From NCBI GenBank assembly GCA_044344935.1, contig JBIJCA010000001.1:37686-101685 (forward strand): a stretch of DNA of 64,000 bases, given 5' to 3'. The notes under the pieces were generated by a model. That model was not told the origin of the DNA, searched no databases, and saw nothing but the letters and a program-made list of their open reading frames with translations. Numbering within the stretch: position 1 is the first letter of the stretch; every line of letters begins with the position of its first letter. Position numbers and translations under genes: made by a program. This DNA is from Aquimonas sp044344935. GTDB lineage: Bacteria; Pseudomonadota; Gammaproteobacteria; Xanthomonadales; Xanthomonadaceae. This document shows, piece by piece, positions 43,645 to 52,616 of the stretch.

Positions 43645-44274
43645 TCAGTTCGCCGAGCGACCGGTTTCCTTCAGCAAACGGTAGCGCTGCAGGATGCTGT
43701 CGTACTCGGCCTGCAGGTTTTCGCGCTCGACCTCGCGTCGACGCAGGTGCTCGCGCTGATCCTCGACCTGTTTGCGGGCGGCGTCGATGCTGCTCTGCAC
43801 GGTGGCCGGCACGGGCTTGCCGCCGCGTTCCAGCGATGCTGCGTGGGCGAGCTGCTCTTCCAGGCTGCGCTCCTGGCTGCGGATACCCACACGCGCGGCC
43901 TCCAGCGACTGGTCGAGCAGATCGAAGCGTTCACCGTAGGCGCGCGCCAGGTCGGCTTCGGTGGCATAGGAGCCGGTCAGTGCGGCATCCATCTTGTCCT
44001 GCTCGGCCTTGATCGCTGCCAGCCGCGCGGTTTCGGCAGCGTTGGCTTCCTGGGCGGCGCGCTCTTCGGCCGTCAGCGCCCGATCGACCCGGTTGACCGT
44101 GGTGCCGCTGCGACTGATCTCGTCGCGCGCTTCGTTGACCGCCTCGGGAGGCAGCGTGTCGGTGTAGTGAACCTTGCCCTCGGCATCGACCCAACGGTAG
44201 AGCTTCTGCGCGAAGGCTGAGGCCGACAGCAGGGCGAGGACGAGTGCGGACGCGATCAGGACGGCTGGACGCAT
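43645..44274 (-). CDS. DUF4124-domain exported protein with coiled coil
   Basis: 209 residues, signal peptide (LIASALVLALLSASAFA). The N-terminal DUF4124 motif KLYRWVDAEGKVHYTDTLPP is followed by a charged helical stretch likely to form a coiled coil (about 60-205, TAEERAAQEANAAETARLAA then EREVEREN-like Glu/Arg-rich repeats). DUF4124 proteins are common periplasmic proteins of unknown role. It is followed by nothing on its strand until selO, and pyrE lies upstream. Confidence 0.85.
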   Translation of the reverse strand: MRPAVLIASALVLALLSASAFAQKLYRWVDAEGKVHYTDTLPPEAVNEARDEISRSGTTVNRVDRALTAEERAAQEANAAETARLAAIKAEQDKMDAALTGSYATEADLARAYGERFDLLDQSLEAARVGIRSQERSLEEQLAHAASLERGGKPVPATVQSSIDAARKQVEDQREHLRRREVERENLQAEYDSILQRYRLLKETGRSAN

Positions 44275-44304
44275 GATGGAACCTCGGGAGGGGCGGCAGC
44301 GGGT

Positions 44305-44961
44305 TCAGCCGCCGCTGCCATAGGTGTCGCGGTAGGTGAGAAGGCGCGTGCGGTGCTCGGCCAGCTCGGGTCGGCCGGCAGTATAGGCAAGCAGTTCCGT
44401 CAGCCGCGCGATGGCGATCACGGGCAGTTGCGCCTGCTGTTCAAGTTCCTGCACGGCGGACAACGCGCCGGCACCGCGCTCCTCGCGGTCGAGAGCGATC
44501 AGCACCCCGCAGGGCTGGGCACCCGCCTCGCGAATGAAGCCCAGCGACTCGCGGATCGCCGTGCCGGCGGTGATGACATCGTCGACGATCAGCACCCGGC
44601 CGTTGAGCGGCGCGCCGATCAGGCGTCCGCCCTCGCCGTGGCTCTTGGCCTCCTTGCGGTTGAACGCCAGCGGGACGTCGATGCCGCGCGCATACAGCGC
44701 CGCGGCTACTGCGGTCGCCAGCGGGATGCCCTTGTAGGCCGGCCCGAACAGCATGTCGAACTTCACCCCGGAGCCCAGCAGAGCCTCGACATAACACTCT
44801 GCCAAGCGCGCCAGGGCGCCGCCGGAGTTGAACAGACCGGCGTTGAAGAAGTACGGACTGACCCGTCCCGACTTCAGGGTGAACTCGCCGAAGCGCAGCA
44901 CCGAACACTCGATCGACAGATCGAGAAACCGCCGCTGGTAGTCCTGCATCGCCTGCTGCAT
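44305..44961 (-). CDS. pyrE: Orotate phosphoribosyltransferase
   Basis: 218 residues starting MQQAMQDYQRRFL, with GGAG eight bases upstream of the ATG. The frame continues upstream but the alternative starts have no family match. The PRPP-binding loop is VLIVDDVITAGTA, and MLFGPAYKGIPLATA and FNRKEAKSHGEGG are conserved. It adds orotate to PRPP to make OMP in pyrimidine synthesis. Length fits gammaproteobacterial PyrE. xthA is divergent from it, 218 bp away. Confidence 0.95.
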   Translation of the reverse strand: MQQAMQDYQRRFLDLSIECSVLRFGEFTLKSGRVSPYFFNAGLFNSGGALARLAECYVEALLGSGVKFDMLFGPAYKGIPLATAVAAALYARGIDVPLAFNRKEAKSHGEGGRLIGAPLNGRVLIVDDVITAGTAIRESLGFIREAGAQPCGVLIALDREERGAGALSAVQELEQQAQLPVIAIARLTELLAYTAGRPELAEHRTRLLTYRDTYGSGG

Positions 44962-45139
44962 GGGGCTCGCTCCGGGCATCCGACCAAAGCCCGCTATCAT
45001 CCCAGCTTCGCCGCGGAGGGGCCATGCGAAGCCAGCTCCAGCGAATCCCCTCCCGGCCCTCGCGCACAGCGCTCGGGCGTTCGGCGACGCGCGCGGCATG
45101 CCGCGCGAACGCGTCGCCTCACCCTCGCCAGTCCGCTGT

Positions 45140-45178
45140 TGCGAATCCCGAATCACCAATCTCGAATCCCAGATCTCA
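45140..45178. repeat. GAATCCC-type heptamer array before xthA
   Basis: GCGAATCCCGAATCACCAAT then CTCGAATCCCAGATCTCAA, degenerate units related to the GGGATTG arrays. It directly precedes the xthA start codon at 45180 and takes the place of a clear ribosome-binding site. Confidence 0.65.
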
Positions 45179-45179
45179 A

Positions 45180-45947
45180 ATGCGCATCTGCAGCTTCAAC
45201 GCCAACGGCCTCCGCTCCGCCGCCAGCAAGGGCTTCTTCGACTGGTTCGGGGCGCAGGACATCGACGTCCTCTGCGTGCAGGAGACCAAGGCCCAGGCCG
45301 AGCAGCTCGCCGATCCGGGCTTGCGGCCGGCGGGCTGGCACGCACACTTCCGGGATGCGACGACGAAGAAGGGCTACAGCGGCGTCGGCATCTATTCGCG
45401 GCAGCCACCCGACACGGTGCTGACCGAGCTCGGCTGGGACGAGTTCGACGAGGAGGGCCGCTACATCGAGGCGCGCTTCGGCGACTTGAGCGTGGTCTCG
45501 CTGTACTTCCCCTCCGGCTCCTCGGGCGACGAGCGCCAGCAGTTCAAGTTCCGCTGCATGGACTGGTTCGGGCCGATCCTCGCCGAGTGGGTGCGTTCCT
45601 CCAGGCGCTACGTGATCTGCGGCGACTGGAACATCGTCCACACCCGTCGCGACATCAAGAACTGGACCTCGAACCAGAAGAACAGCGGCTGCCTGCCGGA
45701 AGAGCGCGCCTGGCTGGATCACCTGTTCGGCGAGCAGGGCTGGGTCGACAGCTACCGGCATCTGCGACCCGAGGGCGAGGACTACACCTGGTGGAGCCAG
45801 CGCGGCGCGGCGCGCGCCAAGAACGTCGGCTGGCGGATCGACTACCAGGTGGTCTCGCCGGCCCTGCGTGAATCGCTGCGCGACTGCGCGATCCACGCCG
45901 AGCCGAAGTTCTCCGACCACGCGCCTTACGTGGTCGACTACGCATGA
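45180..45947 (+). CDS. xthA: Exodeoxyribonuclease III
   Basis: 255 residues from MRICSFNANGLRSAASKGFF. The endonuclease/exonuclease/phosphatase fold shows the conserved DVLCVQETKAQ, GYSGVGIYSR, YVICGDWNIVHTRRDI and the C-terminal FSDHAPYVVDY. It is the main AP endonuclease and 3'-repair exonuclease. The ATG stands after a repeat array, so initiation may depend on the array or on leaderless-like features. The stop overlaps the ampG start by four bases (45944-45947). Confidence 0.95.
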   Translation: MRICSFNANGLRSAASKGFFDWFGAQDIDVLCVQETKAQAEQLADPGLRPAGWHAHFRDATTKKGYSGVGIYSRQPPDTVLTELGWDEFDEEGRYIEARFGDLSVVSLYFPSGSSGDERQQFKFRCMDWFGPILAEWVRSSRRYVICGDWNIVHTRRDIKNWTSNQKNSGCLPEERAWLDHLFGEQGWVDSYRHLRPEGEDYTWWSQRGAARAKNVGWRIDYQVVSPALRESLRDCAIHAEPKFSDHAPYVVDYA

Positions 45948-47248
45948 GTGCGGCGGCAACGGCGACGCCAGCGACGGGCCTGCGCGCGGCCCTGCGTGCC
46001 TTCTCGCAGCCCGCCGCGTTCAGCCTGTTCCTGCTCGGCTTCGGCTGCGGCCTGCCCTTCCTGCTGGTCGGCTACACGCTGTCGATCTGGCTGCGCGAGT
46101 CGGGGCTGGAGCTTTCCAGCATCGGCCTGTTGAGCTACGTCAGCCTGTTCTATGTCTTCAAGTTCCTGTGGGCGCCGCTGCTGGACCGCTGGCGCGCACC
46201 GCTGCCGATGCGGGGACGCCGACGGCCCTGGCTGCTGCTGGCACAGCTGCTGCTGGCGGCGGCGCTGTGCGGCATGGCGATCACCGGCCCCGAGGGCGGG
46301 CTGACCCTGTTCGTCGCGCTGGCCGCACTGGTGGCCTTCGCCGGCGCCACCCAGGACACGCTGGTGGACGCCTACCGCATCGAGATCGCGCCGATCGAAG
46401 CACAGGCGGCGCTGGCGGCGACCTATTCCTTCGGCTACCGCCTCGGCCTGATCCTCGGCGGCGCGGGCGCGCTCTACTTCGCCGAGTTCGGCGGTTGGAC
46501 CGTGGCCTACCTGGTGATGGCGGCGGCGATGCTGATGCCCTTGGCGGCCACCGTGTTCAGCGCCGAACCGGTCCAGCCGGCCGTCAGCGTGGAGAGACCC
46601 GGCCTCGCGGCGGCTTTCGTCGCGCCGTTCCGCGCCTTCTTCAGCCACAGCGGCCTGTGGCTGGGCCTGGCCCTGCTGGTGTTCGTCGGCCTGTTCAAGT
46701 TGCCGGACCAGATGCTCGGCGTGGTCGCCGGGCCCTTCTACATCGACAGCGGCTACGACAAGGCGCAGATCGCCACGGTGTCCAAGGTCTACGGCGTGTG
46801 GATCGGGCTTGCCGGCGCCTTCCTCGGCGGCCTCGCGGTGGCAGCGCTGGGCATTCGTCGCTGCCTGCTGATCGGCGCGCTGGCGGTGGCGGTCTCGAAT
46901 CTCGCCTTCCTGCTGATGGCGCAGAACCCGGGCGCGCTGTGGGCGTTCACCGCCACGATTTCGGCCGACAACCTGAGCCAGGGCTTCGCCGGCACCGTGC
47001 TGGTGGCCTTCATGTCGGGCCTCACACAGCGCGGCTACACCGCGACGCAATACGCCCTGCTCAGCTCGCTGGCCAATCTTCCCGGCAAGCTGATCGGCGG
47101 CGGTTCGGGCTTTCTGGTGGAGGCGTGGAGCTATTCCGGCTTCTTCATCTTCAGCACGCTGTCGGTGGTGCCCACGCTGATGCTGCTGGCGTGGCTGTGG
47201 ACCCGGCCCGCGCTGGCGTCGCCCAGCCAAGGCAACGCGGCGCACTGA
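45944..47248 (+). CDS. ampG: Muropeptide permease AmpG (MFS transporter)
   Basis: 434 residues with twelve predicted membrane helices. AmpG imports 1,6-anhydro-muropeptides released from the cell wall. Segments consistent with AmpG include FLLGFGCGLPFLLVGYTLSI, YVFKFLWAPLLDRWRAPLP, AGATQDTLVDAYRIE and YTATQYALLSSLANLPGKLI. Overlap with xthA couples their translation, and anmK, the next step in anhydro-sugar recycling, lies 1.8 kb away on the other strand. Confidence 0.92.
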   Translation: MSAAATATPATGLRAALRAFSQPAAFSLFLLGFGCGLPFLLVGYTLSIWLRESGLELSSIGLLSYVSLFYVFKFLWAPLLDRWRAPLPMRGRRRPWLLLAQLLLAAALCGMAITGPEGGLTLFVALAALVAFAGATQDTLVDAYRIEIAPIEAQAALAATYSFGYRLGLILGGAGALYFAEFGGWTVAYLVMAAAMLMPLAATVFSAEPVQPAVSVERPGLAAAFVAPFRAFFSHSGLWLGLALLVFVGLFKLPDQMLGVVAGPFYIDSGYDKAQIATVSKVYGVWIGLAGAFLGGLAVAALGIRRCLLIGALAVAVSNLAFLLMAQNPGALWAFTATISADNLSQGFAGTVLVAFMSGLTQRGYTATQYALLSSLANLPGKLIGGGSGFLVEAWSYSGFFIFSTLSVVPTLMLLAWLWTRPALASPSQGNAAH

Positions 47249-47389
47249 GCGATTTCTCCGCGGGCGCAGGCCTGTGCTACGGTTCCCGGCTCGCGCGGCG
47301 CATACAGGGGTGCACCGCGCGCAGTCACTGATACGCCGCCGCCGCGCAGGCCGCGCCCGGCACCGGCCCACCGCATCCATCGCCCCTGC

Positions 47390-47629
47390 ATGCCAGACAT
47401 TCTCGTCAAGGACATCGACTCCGATATCGCCGAGCGCATCAAGCGCATCGCCCGCGACCGCGGCTGGCCGATCAACGATGTCGTGCTGAGCCTGCTGCGC
47501 CAGGCGCTGGGCATGGAGAAGCCCGATCCGCCGCTGCCAGGCGACATCGCGCGACTGACAGGCACCTGGGAAGATGAGGAAAGCCGCGCGCTCCATGAAG
47601 CGATCGAGGCGCTGCGCAAGCTGGGTTGA
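47390..47629 (+). CDS. Small ribbon-helix-helix-like protein
   Basis: 79 residues: MPDILVKDIDSDIAERIKRI, ARDRGWPINDVVLSLLRQAL, then an acidic C-terminus. The N-terminal strand and two helices resemble an RHH fold of FitA/VapB antitoxins or small DNA-binding regulators. No toxin gene is adjacent, so a chromosomal regulator is more likely than a toxin-antitoxin pair. A weak ribosome-binding site makes the start moderately sure. Confidence 0.65.
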   Translation: MPDILVKDIDSDIAERIKRIARDRGWPINDVVLSLLRQALGMEKPDPPLPGDIARLTGTWEDEESRALHEAIEALRKLG

Positions 47630-47836
47630 GCGTCTTCGAGAACCCTCGGCCCCTGCGGTCGCCGCTGGACGCCCTTAGATCGCTGCGCGCTTCGCCACGC
47701 CCGCCGCCCCCTGCTCCGCCAAGTGCGCTGGAATGCGCCGGCCAGGCGACGCACAGCCTGCGCGCTGACGGCTCACCGGGCGTCACGCAGCCACCGCATC
47801 ACCGTCTGCACCAGCGCATCCACCCAGGAGCCCGGC

Positions 47837-48367
47837 ATGCATTGCCCCGCCTGCAAGACTGAAGAGCTCGCCCCGACCCAGCTTGAGAACGGCCTGACCG
47901 GCCTCGGCTGCGCGGCCTGTGGCGGCGTGCTGGTACCAGTGCCCGCCGCCCGGCAGTGGGCGGAATCCGTCGATGCGAACAGCTGGGCGGGACACGTCGA
48001 GGCCGTTGGCATCAGCGACAGCGCCGCCGCGATGAACTGCCCCAAGTGCGCCCACTTCATGGGCAAGTTCCGGATCGATGCCGGCGTCGAGAATCGCCTC
48101 GATCTGTGCGCGCACTGCGGCGAATTCTGGTTGGACGCCGGCGAATGGAGTCTGTTGGGCGCGCTGGAACTTCGCCAGCAACTGCCGAGCCTCTTCAGCC
48201 AGCCCTGGCAGCTGGGCGTGCGCCAGCGCGAAGCCGCGGTCGATCGCGAACAGCGCCTGCGCGACACCCTGGGCGAGGCCGATCACGCGCGCGTGCAGGC
48301 GTTTGCGACCTGGCTGAGCGGGCACCCGCACGCATCCCTGATCCGCAGGCGTCTTGCGATCGGCTGA
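47837..48367 (+). CDS. Zinc-finger (TFIIB-type) small protein
   Basis: 176 residues with four CxxC elements: CPACKTEE, CAACGGV, CPKCAHFM and CAHCGEFWLDAGEW, which is the signature of zf-TFIIB family proteins with the typical FWLDAGE motif. The C-terminal half is a helical, charged region with QREAAVDREQRLRDTLGEA. The start ATG at 47837 follows CAGGAG. No function is established for the family; binding of two zinc ions is inferred from the cysteines. Confidence 0.85.
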   Translation: MHCPACKTEELAPTQLENGLTGLGCAACGGVLVPVPAARQWAESVDANSWAGHVEAVGISDSAAAMNCPKCAHFMGKFRIDAGVENRLDLCAHCGEFWLDAGEWSLLGALELRQQLPSLFSQPWQLGVRQREAAVDREQRLRDTLGEADHARVQAFATWLSGHPHASLIRRRLAIG

Positions 48368-48542
48368 GCCAGGCATCCGCCCTTGCGATCCGATCGGATG
48401 GCCGTTGTCAGCGCGTGGCGTGCAGTGCGGGTTCTGTGGCGCTGCCCAAGCCTGCGTCGTCCGCACCGCGACGGGTGCCGTGGGTCGCGCGGCTGCGGGA
48501 AGGTCCGGCGCGGCGCAGCAGCCATGCGCCGCGCGTCCGGAG

Positions 48543-48959
48543 TCAAGGCAGGGCCTCGCGTCGCAGTGCGTGAAGCTTGAAGGTCGCCAGCATGGCGCGC
48601 GCGTAGAGGTAGATGAGCAGCACGCTGATCAACAGGCCGCTGGGCTGCCCGCTCTCGACGAACTGGATCAGCTTCGAGGCGACGAAGTAGATCAGCATCG
48701 CGGTCGCCGCCGCGCGGCTGCGTCGCCAGATGCCATAGGCGAGGCCGAAGATCAGCGCGACATCGCCCAGCATCCAGGCGTCGATGTCCGGGATCGTGAG
48801 CCCCGACATGGCCGCCAGCGTCACCGCCAGAGTCAGCCCACCGGAAACGCAGGCGGCGACCACGCCGTGGCGGATGTGGCGCGCGAGGTCTTCCGGCTCA
48901 TGGAAGGCTTCGGCCGCAGGAAGGGTGGAAGGCGCCGCGTAGGGATTGTCCAAGTTCAT
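48543..48959 (-). CDS. Small membrane protein with NPYAAP N-terminus
   Basis: 138 residues, with four or so hydrophobic segments (GVVAACVSGGLTLAVTLAAM, WMLGDVALIFGLAYGIW, AMLIYFVASKLIQFVE, LLISVLLIYLYARAML) and the N-terminal MNLDNPYAAPST, typical of a loose group of small bacterial membrane proteins. Function unknown. It precedes anmK on the same strand but there is a 54-bp gap to the anmK end. Confidence 0.75.
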   Translation of the reverse strand: MNLDNPYAAPSTLPAAEAFHEPEDLARHIRHGVVAACVSGGLTLAVTLAAMSGLTIPDIDAWMLGDVALIFGLAYGIWRRSRAAATAMLIYFVASKLIQFVESGQPSGLLISVLLIYLYARAMLATFKLHALRREALP

Positions 48960-49013
48960 TCACCATCGAGGGGCGGAAAAGGGGAAGGCGCCGGACAACA
49001 TCAAGTGCGGAGA

Positions 49014-50156
49014 TCAGGCCTGCCACACCCCGCCCAGCACGCGCGGTCCGGCAGCCCCGGTCGCTTCGCACAGATTGCCTGGCCGCCCGGCCAGGGTTTT
49101 GCGGGCCAGCCAGGCGAAGGTCATGGCTTCGACGAAATCGGGATCGACCCCGTGGGCTGCGGTGGACTCGACGGTTCGTCCGGGTAACAGCGAGGCCAGG
49201 CGCAACATCAGCACCGGGTTGTGCACGCCGCCGCCGCAGGCCAGCACGCGCTGGCCCTGCGGCTGCCAGCGATCGAGCGCCTGCGCGATGCTGGCGGCGG
49301 TGAATTCCAGCAGGGTTGCCTGCACGTCGGCGGGCCCAGGCGCGAGCCCCGTCATCTGCGTCTCCAGCCAGGCGAGATGGTAGCGATCGCGGCCGCTGCT
49401 TTTGGGCGGTTGTTCGGCAAGGTAGGCATCGGACAGCAGCCGCTGCAGCAGCGTGGCGTCGACCTTGCCCTCGGCTGCAAACGCACCGCCGGCATCGTAG
49501 GCCTGGCCGCGATGGCGCAGGCACCAGGCGTCCATCAGGCCGTTGCCCGGGCCGCTGTCGAAGCCCAGTACGGGCGCGGCAACGCCCTGCAGCGCACTGT
49601 GCGCGCAGCCACCCAGCAGGCTCAGGTTGGCGATGCCGCCGATGTTGAGCACGGCGCGGGTTTCGTCCTGAGTGCTGAACACGGCGCGGTGGAAGGCCGG
49701 CACCAGCGGCGCGCCCTGGCCGCCGGCGGCGACATCGCGGCGACGGAAGTCGGCGACCACGGTGCAGCCCGTGCGCTCGGCAATCCGCGAAGGGTCGCCG
49801 ATCTGCAGCGTGAAAGGCCGCTCGCCGCGCGGTCGGTGACGCAGGGTCTGGCCATGCGAGCCGACGGCCCGCACGGCGGCGCGTTCGATCGCGAAGTCCT
49901 CGATCAGCCGCAGCGCGGCGCCGGCGAAGGCGTCGGCGACTGCGGTTTCAAGTTCGCCGAATTCGTCGAGCGAGAGCAGCGGCTCGTGCTGCGAGACGCG
50001 CAGAATCTGCGCGCGCAGGGCGTCGTCCCAGGCATAGGTGCGGCCTGCCACCAGTTCGACCCGCTCACCGCGCAGCTCGACTGCAGCGACGTCGATGCCG
50101 TCGGCGCTGGTGCCGGAGATCAGACCGAGGTAGAGGCCATCCTCGCCCGCAGGCAT
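49014..50156 (-). CDS. anmK: Anhydro-N-acetylmuramic acid kinase
   Basis: 380 residues. AnmK opens and phosphorylates 1,6-anhydro-MurNAc to MurNAc-6-phosphate during peptidoglycan recycling. Hallmarks are the N-terminal LYLGLISGTSADGIDVAAVE, GSHGQTLRHRPRGERPFTLQ, ADFRRRDVAAGGQGAPLVPA, LNIGGIANLSLLGG, GFDSGPGNGLMDAW and VLACGGGVHNPVLM. Its M23 peptidase neighbour starts 10 bases upstream on the same strand, and ampG is nearby. Confidence 0.94.
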   Translation of the reverse strand: MPAGEDGLYLGLISGTSADGIDVAAVELRGERVELVAGRTYAWDDALRAQILRVSQHEPLLSLDEFGELETAVADAFAGAALRLIEDFAIERAAVRAVGSHGQTLRHRPRGERPFTLQIGDPSRIAERTGCTVVADFRRRDVAAGGQGAPLVPAFHRAVFSTQDETRAVLNIGGIANLSLLGGCAHSALQGVAAPVLGFDSGPGNGLMDAWCLRHRGQAYDAGGAFAAEGKVDATLLQRLLSDAYLAEQPPKSSGRDRYHLAWLETQMTGLAPGPADVQATLLEFTAASIAQALDRWQPQGQRVLACGGGVHNPVLMLRLASLLPGRTVESTAAHGVDPDFVEAMTFAWLARKTLAGRPGNLCEATGAAGPRVLGGVWQA

Positions 50157-50166
50157 GCGCGAACGC

Positions 50167-51669
50167 TCAGCGCGAAGCGAGCGCGCTGGCGGTGGCTTGC
50201 ATCTGCTGCAGACGCGCCAGCATCGGCTGGGTTTGCTGGCGGAAGCGGGCCAGCTCGCCCGCCGGCAGCGGCTGTGGCTTGGGCATGGTCACCGTCAGCG
50301 GGTCGCGGTGCACGCCATGGACGCGGAATTCGTAGTGCAGGTGCGGGCCGGAGGCGAGGCCCGAAGCGCCGACGTAGCCGATGGTGGCGCCCTGGCTCAC
50401 GCGCGCGCCGGTCTTGTAGCTGGAGAAGCGCGACATGTGGGCGTACAGGGTGGTGACGCCGTTGCCGTGGTCGAGGATGACCGTGCGGCCGTAGCCGTTG
50501 CGCCAGCCGGCGAAGGTGATGCGGCCATCGCCCGCGGCCTTGATCTGGGTCCCCGTGGGGGCGGCATAGTCGACGCCGCGGTGGGCGCGCACCGTGCCGA
50601 GTACCGGGTGCCGGCGCGCGCTCGAGAATCGCGAGCTCAGGCGGGCGAAGTCGATCGGCATGCGCAGGAAGGACTTCTTCATGGGACGGCCTTCGCCGTC
50701 GTAGTACTCGGTCTTGCCGTCGGCGAAGGTGTAGCGGAACACCTGAAAGGTCTTGCCCTGGTTGACGAAGGTCGCGGCCAGGATGTCGCCGCCGCGCAGG
50801 CGTTCGCCGTCGCGGTAGATGTCCTCGTAGACCACGTGGAAGCTGTCACCCACGCGCAGGTCCTGGGCGAAGTCGATGTCGTAGCCGAAGACCTTGGCCA
50901 TCTCCAGCATGCTGGCGGTGGACATGCCGGCGCGGGCGGTGGCTTCGGACAGCGACTCGGTGATGGTGCCCGAGGCCATCTGCACCCGACGCTGCACCTC
51001 GCGTTCGACCTTCTCCTCGCGAATCGACTCCCCATCGACGTGCAGGAGGACGCGGGTGGCCTCGTCGCGGTCGAAGCGCAGCGCGCGCAGGGTGCCGTTG
51101 GTGATCTGGAAGGCGAACTCGGCGCCGGGGCGGAAGCGGGTCAGCGGTTCGCGCGCACCGGGGTGTTCCAGCAAGCGGTGCATCAGCGTCGCCGACAGAC
51201 CCTGCTCGGCGAAAATCGCGCCCAGGGTCTGGCCGGGTTTGACGGTGACGAGCGTCCAGTCGGAAGGCACGGCCGCCGGCTCAAGCGACGCACCCTGCGC
51301 TTCCTCGGCCAACTGCGGCTGCGGCAGATCGAGCTGCAGGAACTCACGGGCCGGGCTGCGCGATTCCAGGCTGGCGCCCGCAAAGCCCGGGATGGTCAGC
51401 ACCACGAAGGTGGACACCGTGGCAAGCATGCTCGCCAGAAACCAGTGTTCCCGACGGAAGCGCGACAGCGCCGAGAGGGTTCGGCGGGGCTGCTGCGAGG
51501 CGTCAGTCGGCTGCGGATCGACGCTGCGATTGCGGCGCACGGCCTGGACGGGTCGGGAATGCGCAGCGGGGGGCGTCGAGTCGTTTGGATACACGGGCGA
51601 GGGCTCGGGGCCGTTAGGACCGTCGAACCATAACCAGCTTGAATTCCCTGCGTCAAACCTTTGTTGCAA
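50167..51669 (-). CDS. M23 family metallopeptidase (murein endopeptidase-like)
   Basis: 500 residues from a TTG at 51669; a GTG at 51594 is an alternative, and neither has a good ribosome-binding site. A cytoplasmic N-terminus precedes a single membrane anchor (about 78-97, FLASMLATVSTFVVLTIPGF). The periplasmic part begins with a LysM/OapA-like segment (TLVTVKPGQTLGAIFAEQGL) and a central domain (about 230-330). The C-terminal M23 domain has zinc ligands in HRGVDYAAPTGT and GPHLHYEFRV, as in MepM. It likely cleaves peptidoglycan cross-links during growth; anmK follows after 10 bases. Confidence 0.92.
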   Translation of the reverse strand: MQQRFDAGNSSWLWFDGPNGPEPSPVYPNDSTPPAAHSRPVQAVRRNRSVDPQPTDASQQPRRTLSALSRFRREHWFLASMLATVSTFVVLTIPGFAGASLESRSPAREFLQLDLPQPQLAEEAQGASLEPAAVPSDWTLVTVKPGQTLGAIFAEQGLSATLMHRLLEHPGAREPLTRFRPGAEFAFQITNGTLRALRFDRDEATRVLLHVDGESIREEKVEREVQRRVQMASGTITESLSEATARAGMSTASMLEMAKVFGYDIDFAQDLRVGDSFHVVYEDIYRDGERLRGGDILAATFVNQGKTFQVFRYTFADGKTEYYDGEGRPMKKSFLRMPIDFARLSSRFSSARRHPVLGTVRAHRGVDYAAPTGTQIKAAGDGRITFAGWRNGYGRTVILDHGNGVTTLYAHMSRFSSYKTGARVSQGATIGYVGASGLASGPHLHYEFRVHGVHRDPLTVTMPKPQPLPAGELARFRQQTQPMLARLQQMQATASALASR

Positions 51670-51736
51670 AAGGAAAATTCACACCGCGGCGCTTTAACTC
51701 GGCTTTAACGGGGTTCAGGCTCATATGTGCGCTGCA

Positions 51737-52201
51737 TCACGCTCCGCCGGCAAATCCCTGCTGGCGCCAGGCTTCGAACACCAGCACGGCGACCGCATTG
51801 GAGAGGTTCAGGCTGCGATTGCCCGGGTGCATCGGCAGACGCAGCCGGGTCTCGGCGGGGATCGACTCCAGCACCGCCTGCGGCAGACCGCGGCTCTCAG
51901 GGCCGAACAGGAAGGCATCGCCAGGCGCGTAGGCGACCTGGTCGTAGCGCCGCTGGGCGCGGGTCGACAGGGCGAACACCCGCGGCGGGTTCAGCGCGAT
52001 CAGCGCCGCTTCCAGCGAGGCGTGCACGCGAAGCTCGGCGTACTCGCGATAGTCCAGCCCGGCGCGCTTGAGGCGCGCGTCGTCCAGCGCAAAGCCGAGC
52101 GGCTGAATCAGGTGCAGGCGCGCGCCGGCGTTCGCGCACAGGCGGATCGCGTTGCCCGTGTTGGGCGGAATCTCGGGTTCGTAGAGCAGGACATCGAACA
52201 T
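51737..52201 (-). CDS. trmL: tRNA (cytidine(34)-2'-O)-methyltransferase TrmL
   Basis: 154 residues from MFDVLLYEPEIPPNTGNAIRL. SPOUT-fold methyltransferase for the wobble position of tRNA-Leu. The conserved regions are CANAGARLHLIQPLGF, LFGPESRGLP and the C-terminal knot RLPMHPGNRSLNLSNAVAV. The start at 52201 matches the typical N-terminus. The gene is convergent with nothing; M23 peptidase lies downstream on the same strand, and the YcgL gene is divergent. Confidence 0.95.
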   Translation of the reverse strand: MFDVLLYEPEIPPNTGNAIRLCANAGARLHLIQPLGFALDDARLKRAGLDYREYAELRVHASLEAALIALNPPRVFALSTRAQRRYDQVAYAPGDAFLFGPESRGLPQAVLESIPAETRLRLPMHPGNRSLNLSNAVAVLVFEAWRQQGFAGGA

Positions 52202-52346
52202 GCGGCGCTTCCTGGCCAAGGGTCGCCGGGGTCTGGCGAGACGGGCATTGTCGCCGCAGCCGCAGGCTTGCATGCAGGCAAACCCCGAAGTCCGTCACAC
52301 GGCGCTATCCTTCGCCCACTCCCCGCATCTGATGATTCCCACGCCC

Positions 52347-52616
52347 ATGCGTTGCTACGTCTACCGCAGCGAGAAGCGCGCCGACACCTACGTCTATCTG
52401 CGCGACGAAGGCGCATTCGAACTGCTGCCCGACCCGCTGCGTGCAAGCCTGTCGCCGCTGGTCGCGGCGCTGAGCTTCGAACTTACCGAGGGTCGCGCGC
52501 TGGCGCGTGAGGATGCCGCGGTGGTGCGCGCCAATCTGCGCGAACGCGGGTTCCACGTACAGCTGCCGCCGCCTGCCCACAGCCTGCCGGACATGATGCC
52601 CGCGCATGGCGGTTGA
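52347..52616 (+). CDS. YcgL-domain protein
   Basis: 89 residues starting MRCYVYRSEKRADTYVYLRD, which matches the YcgL N-terminus; an in-frame ATG five codons upstream (52332) is less typical. Further match: AALSFELTEGRALAREDA then FHVQLPPPAHSLP. YcgL is a small conserved gammaproteobacterial protein of unknown function. The stop overlaps the start of the ankyrin-repeat gene by 11 bases. Confidence 0.85.
   Translation: MRCYVYRSEKRADTYVYLRDEGAFELLPDPLRASLSPLVAALSFELTEGRALAREDAAVVRANLRERGFHVQLPPPAHSLPDMMPAHGG

Noticed and set aside
45938..47596. A 552-codon minus-strand frame over ampG
   Set aside because: Low-complexity Gln/Arg/Glu-rich shadow of a membrane transporter gene.
47390..47629. Toxin-antitoxin pair
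   Set aside because: An RHH-like small protein alone, without a PIN, RelE or other toxin gene next to it, does not make a pair.
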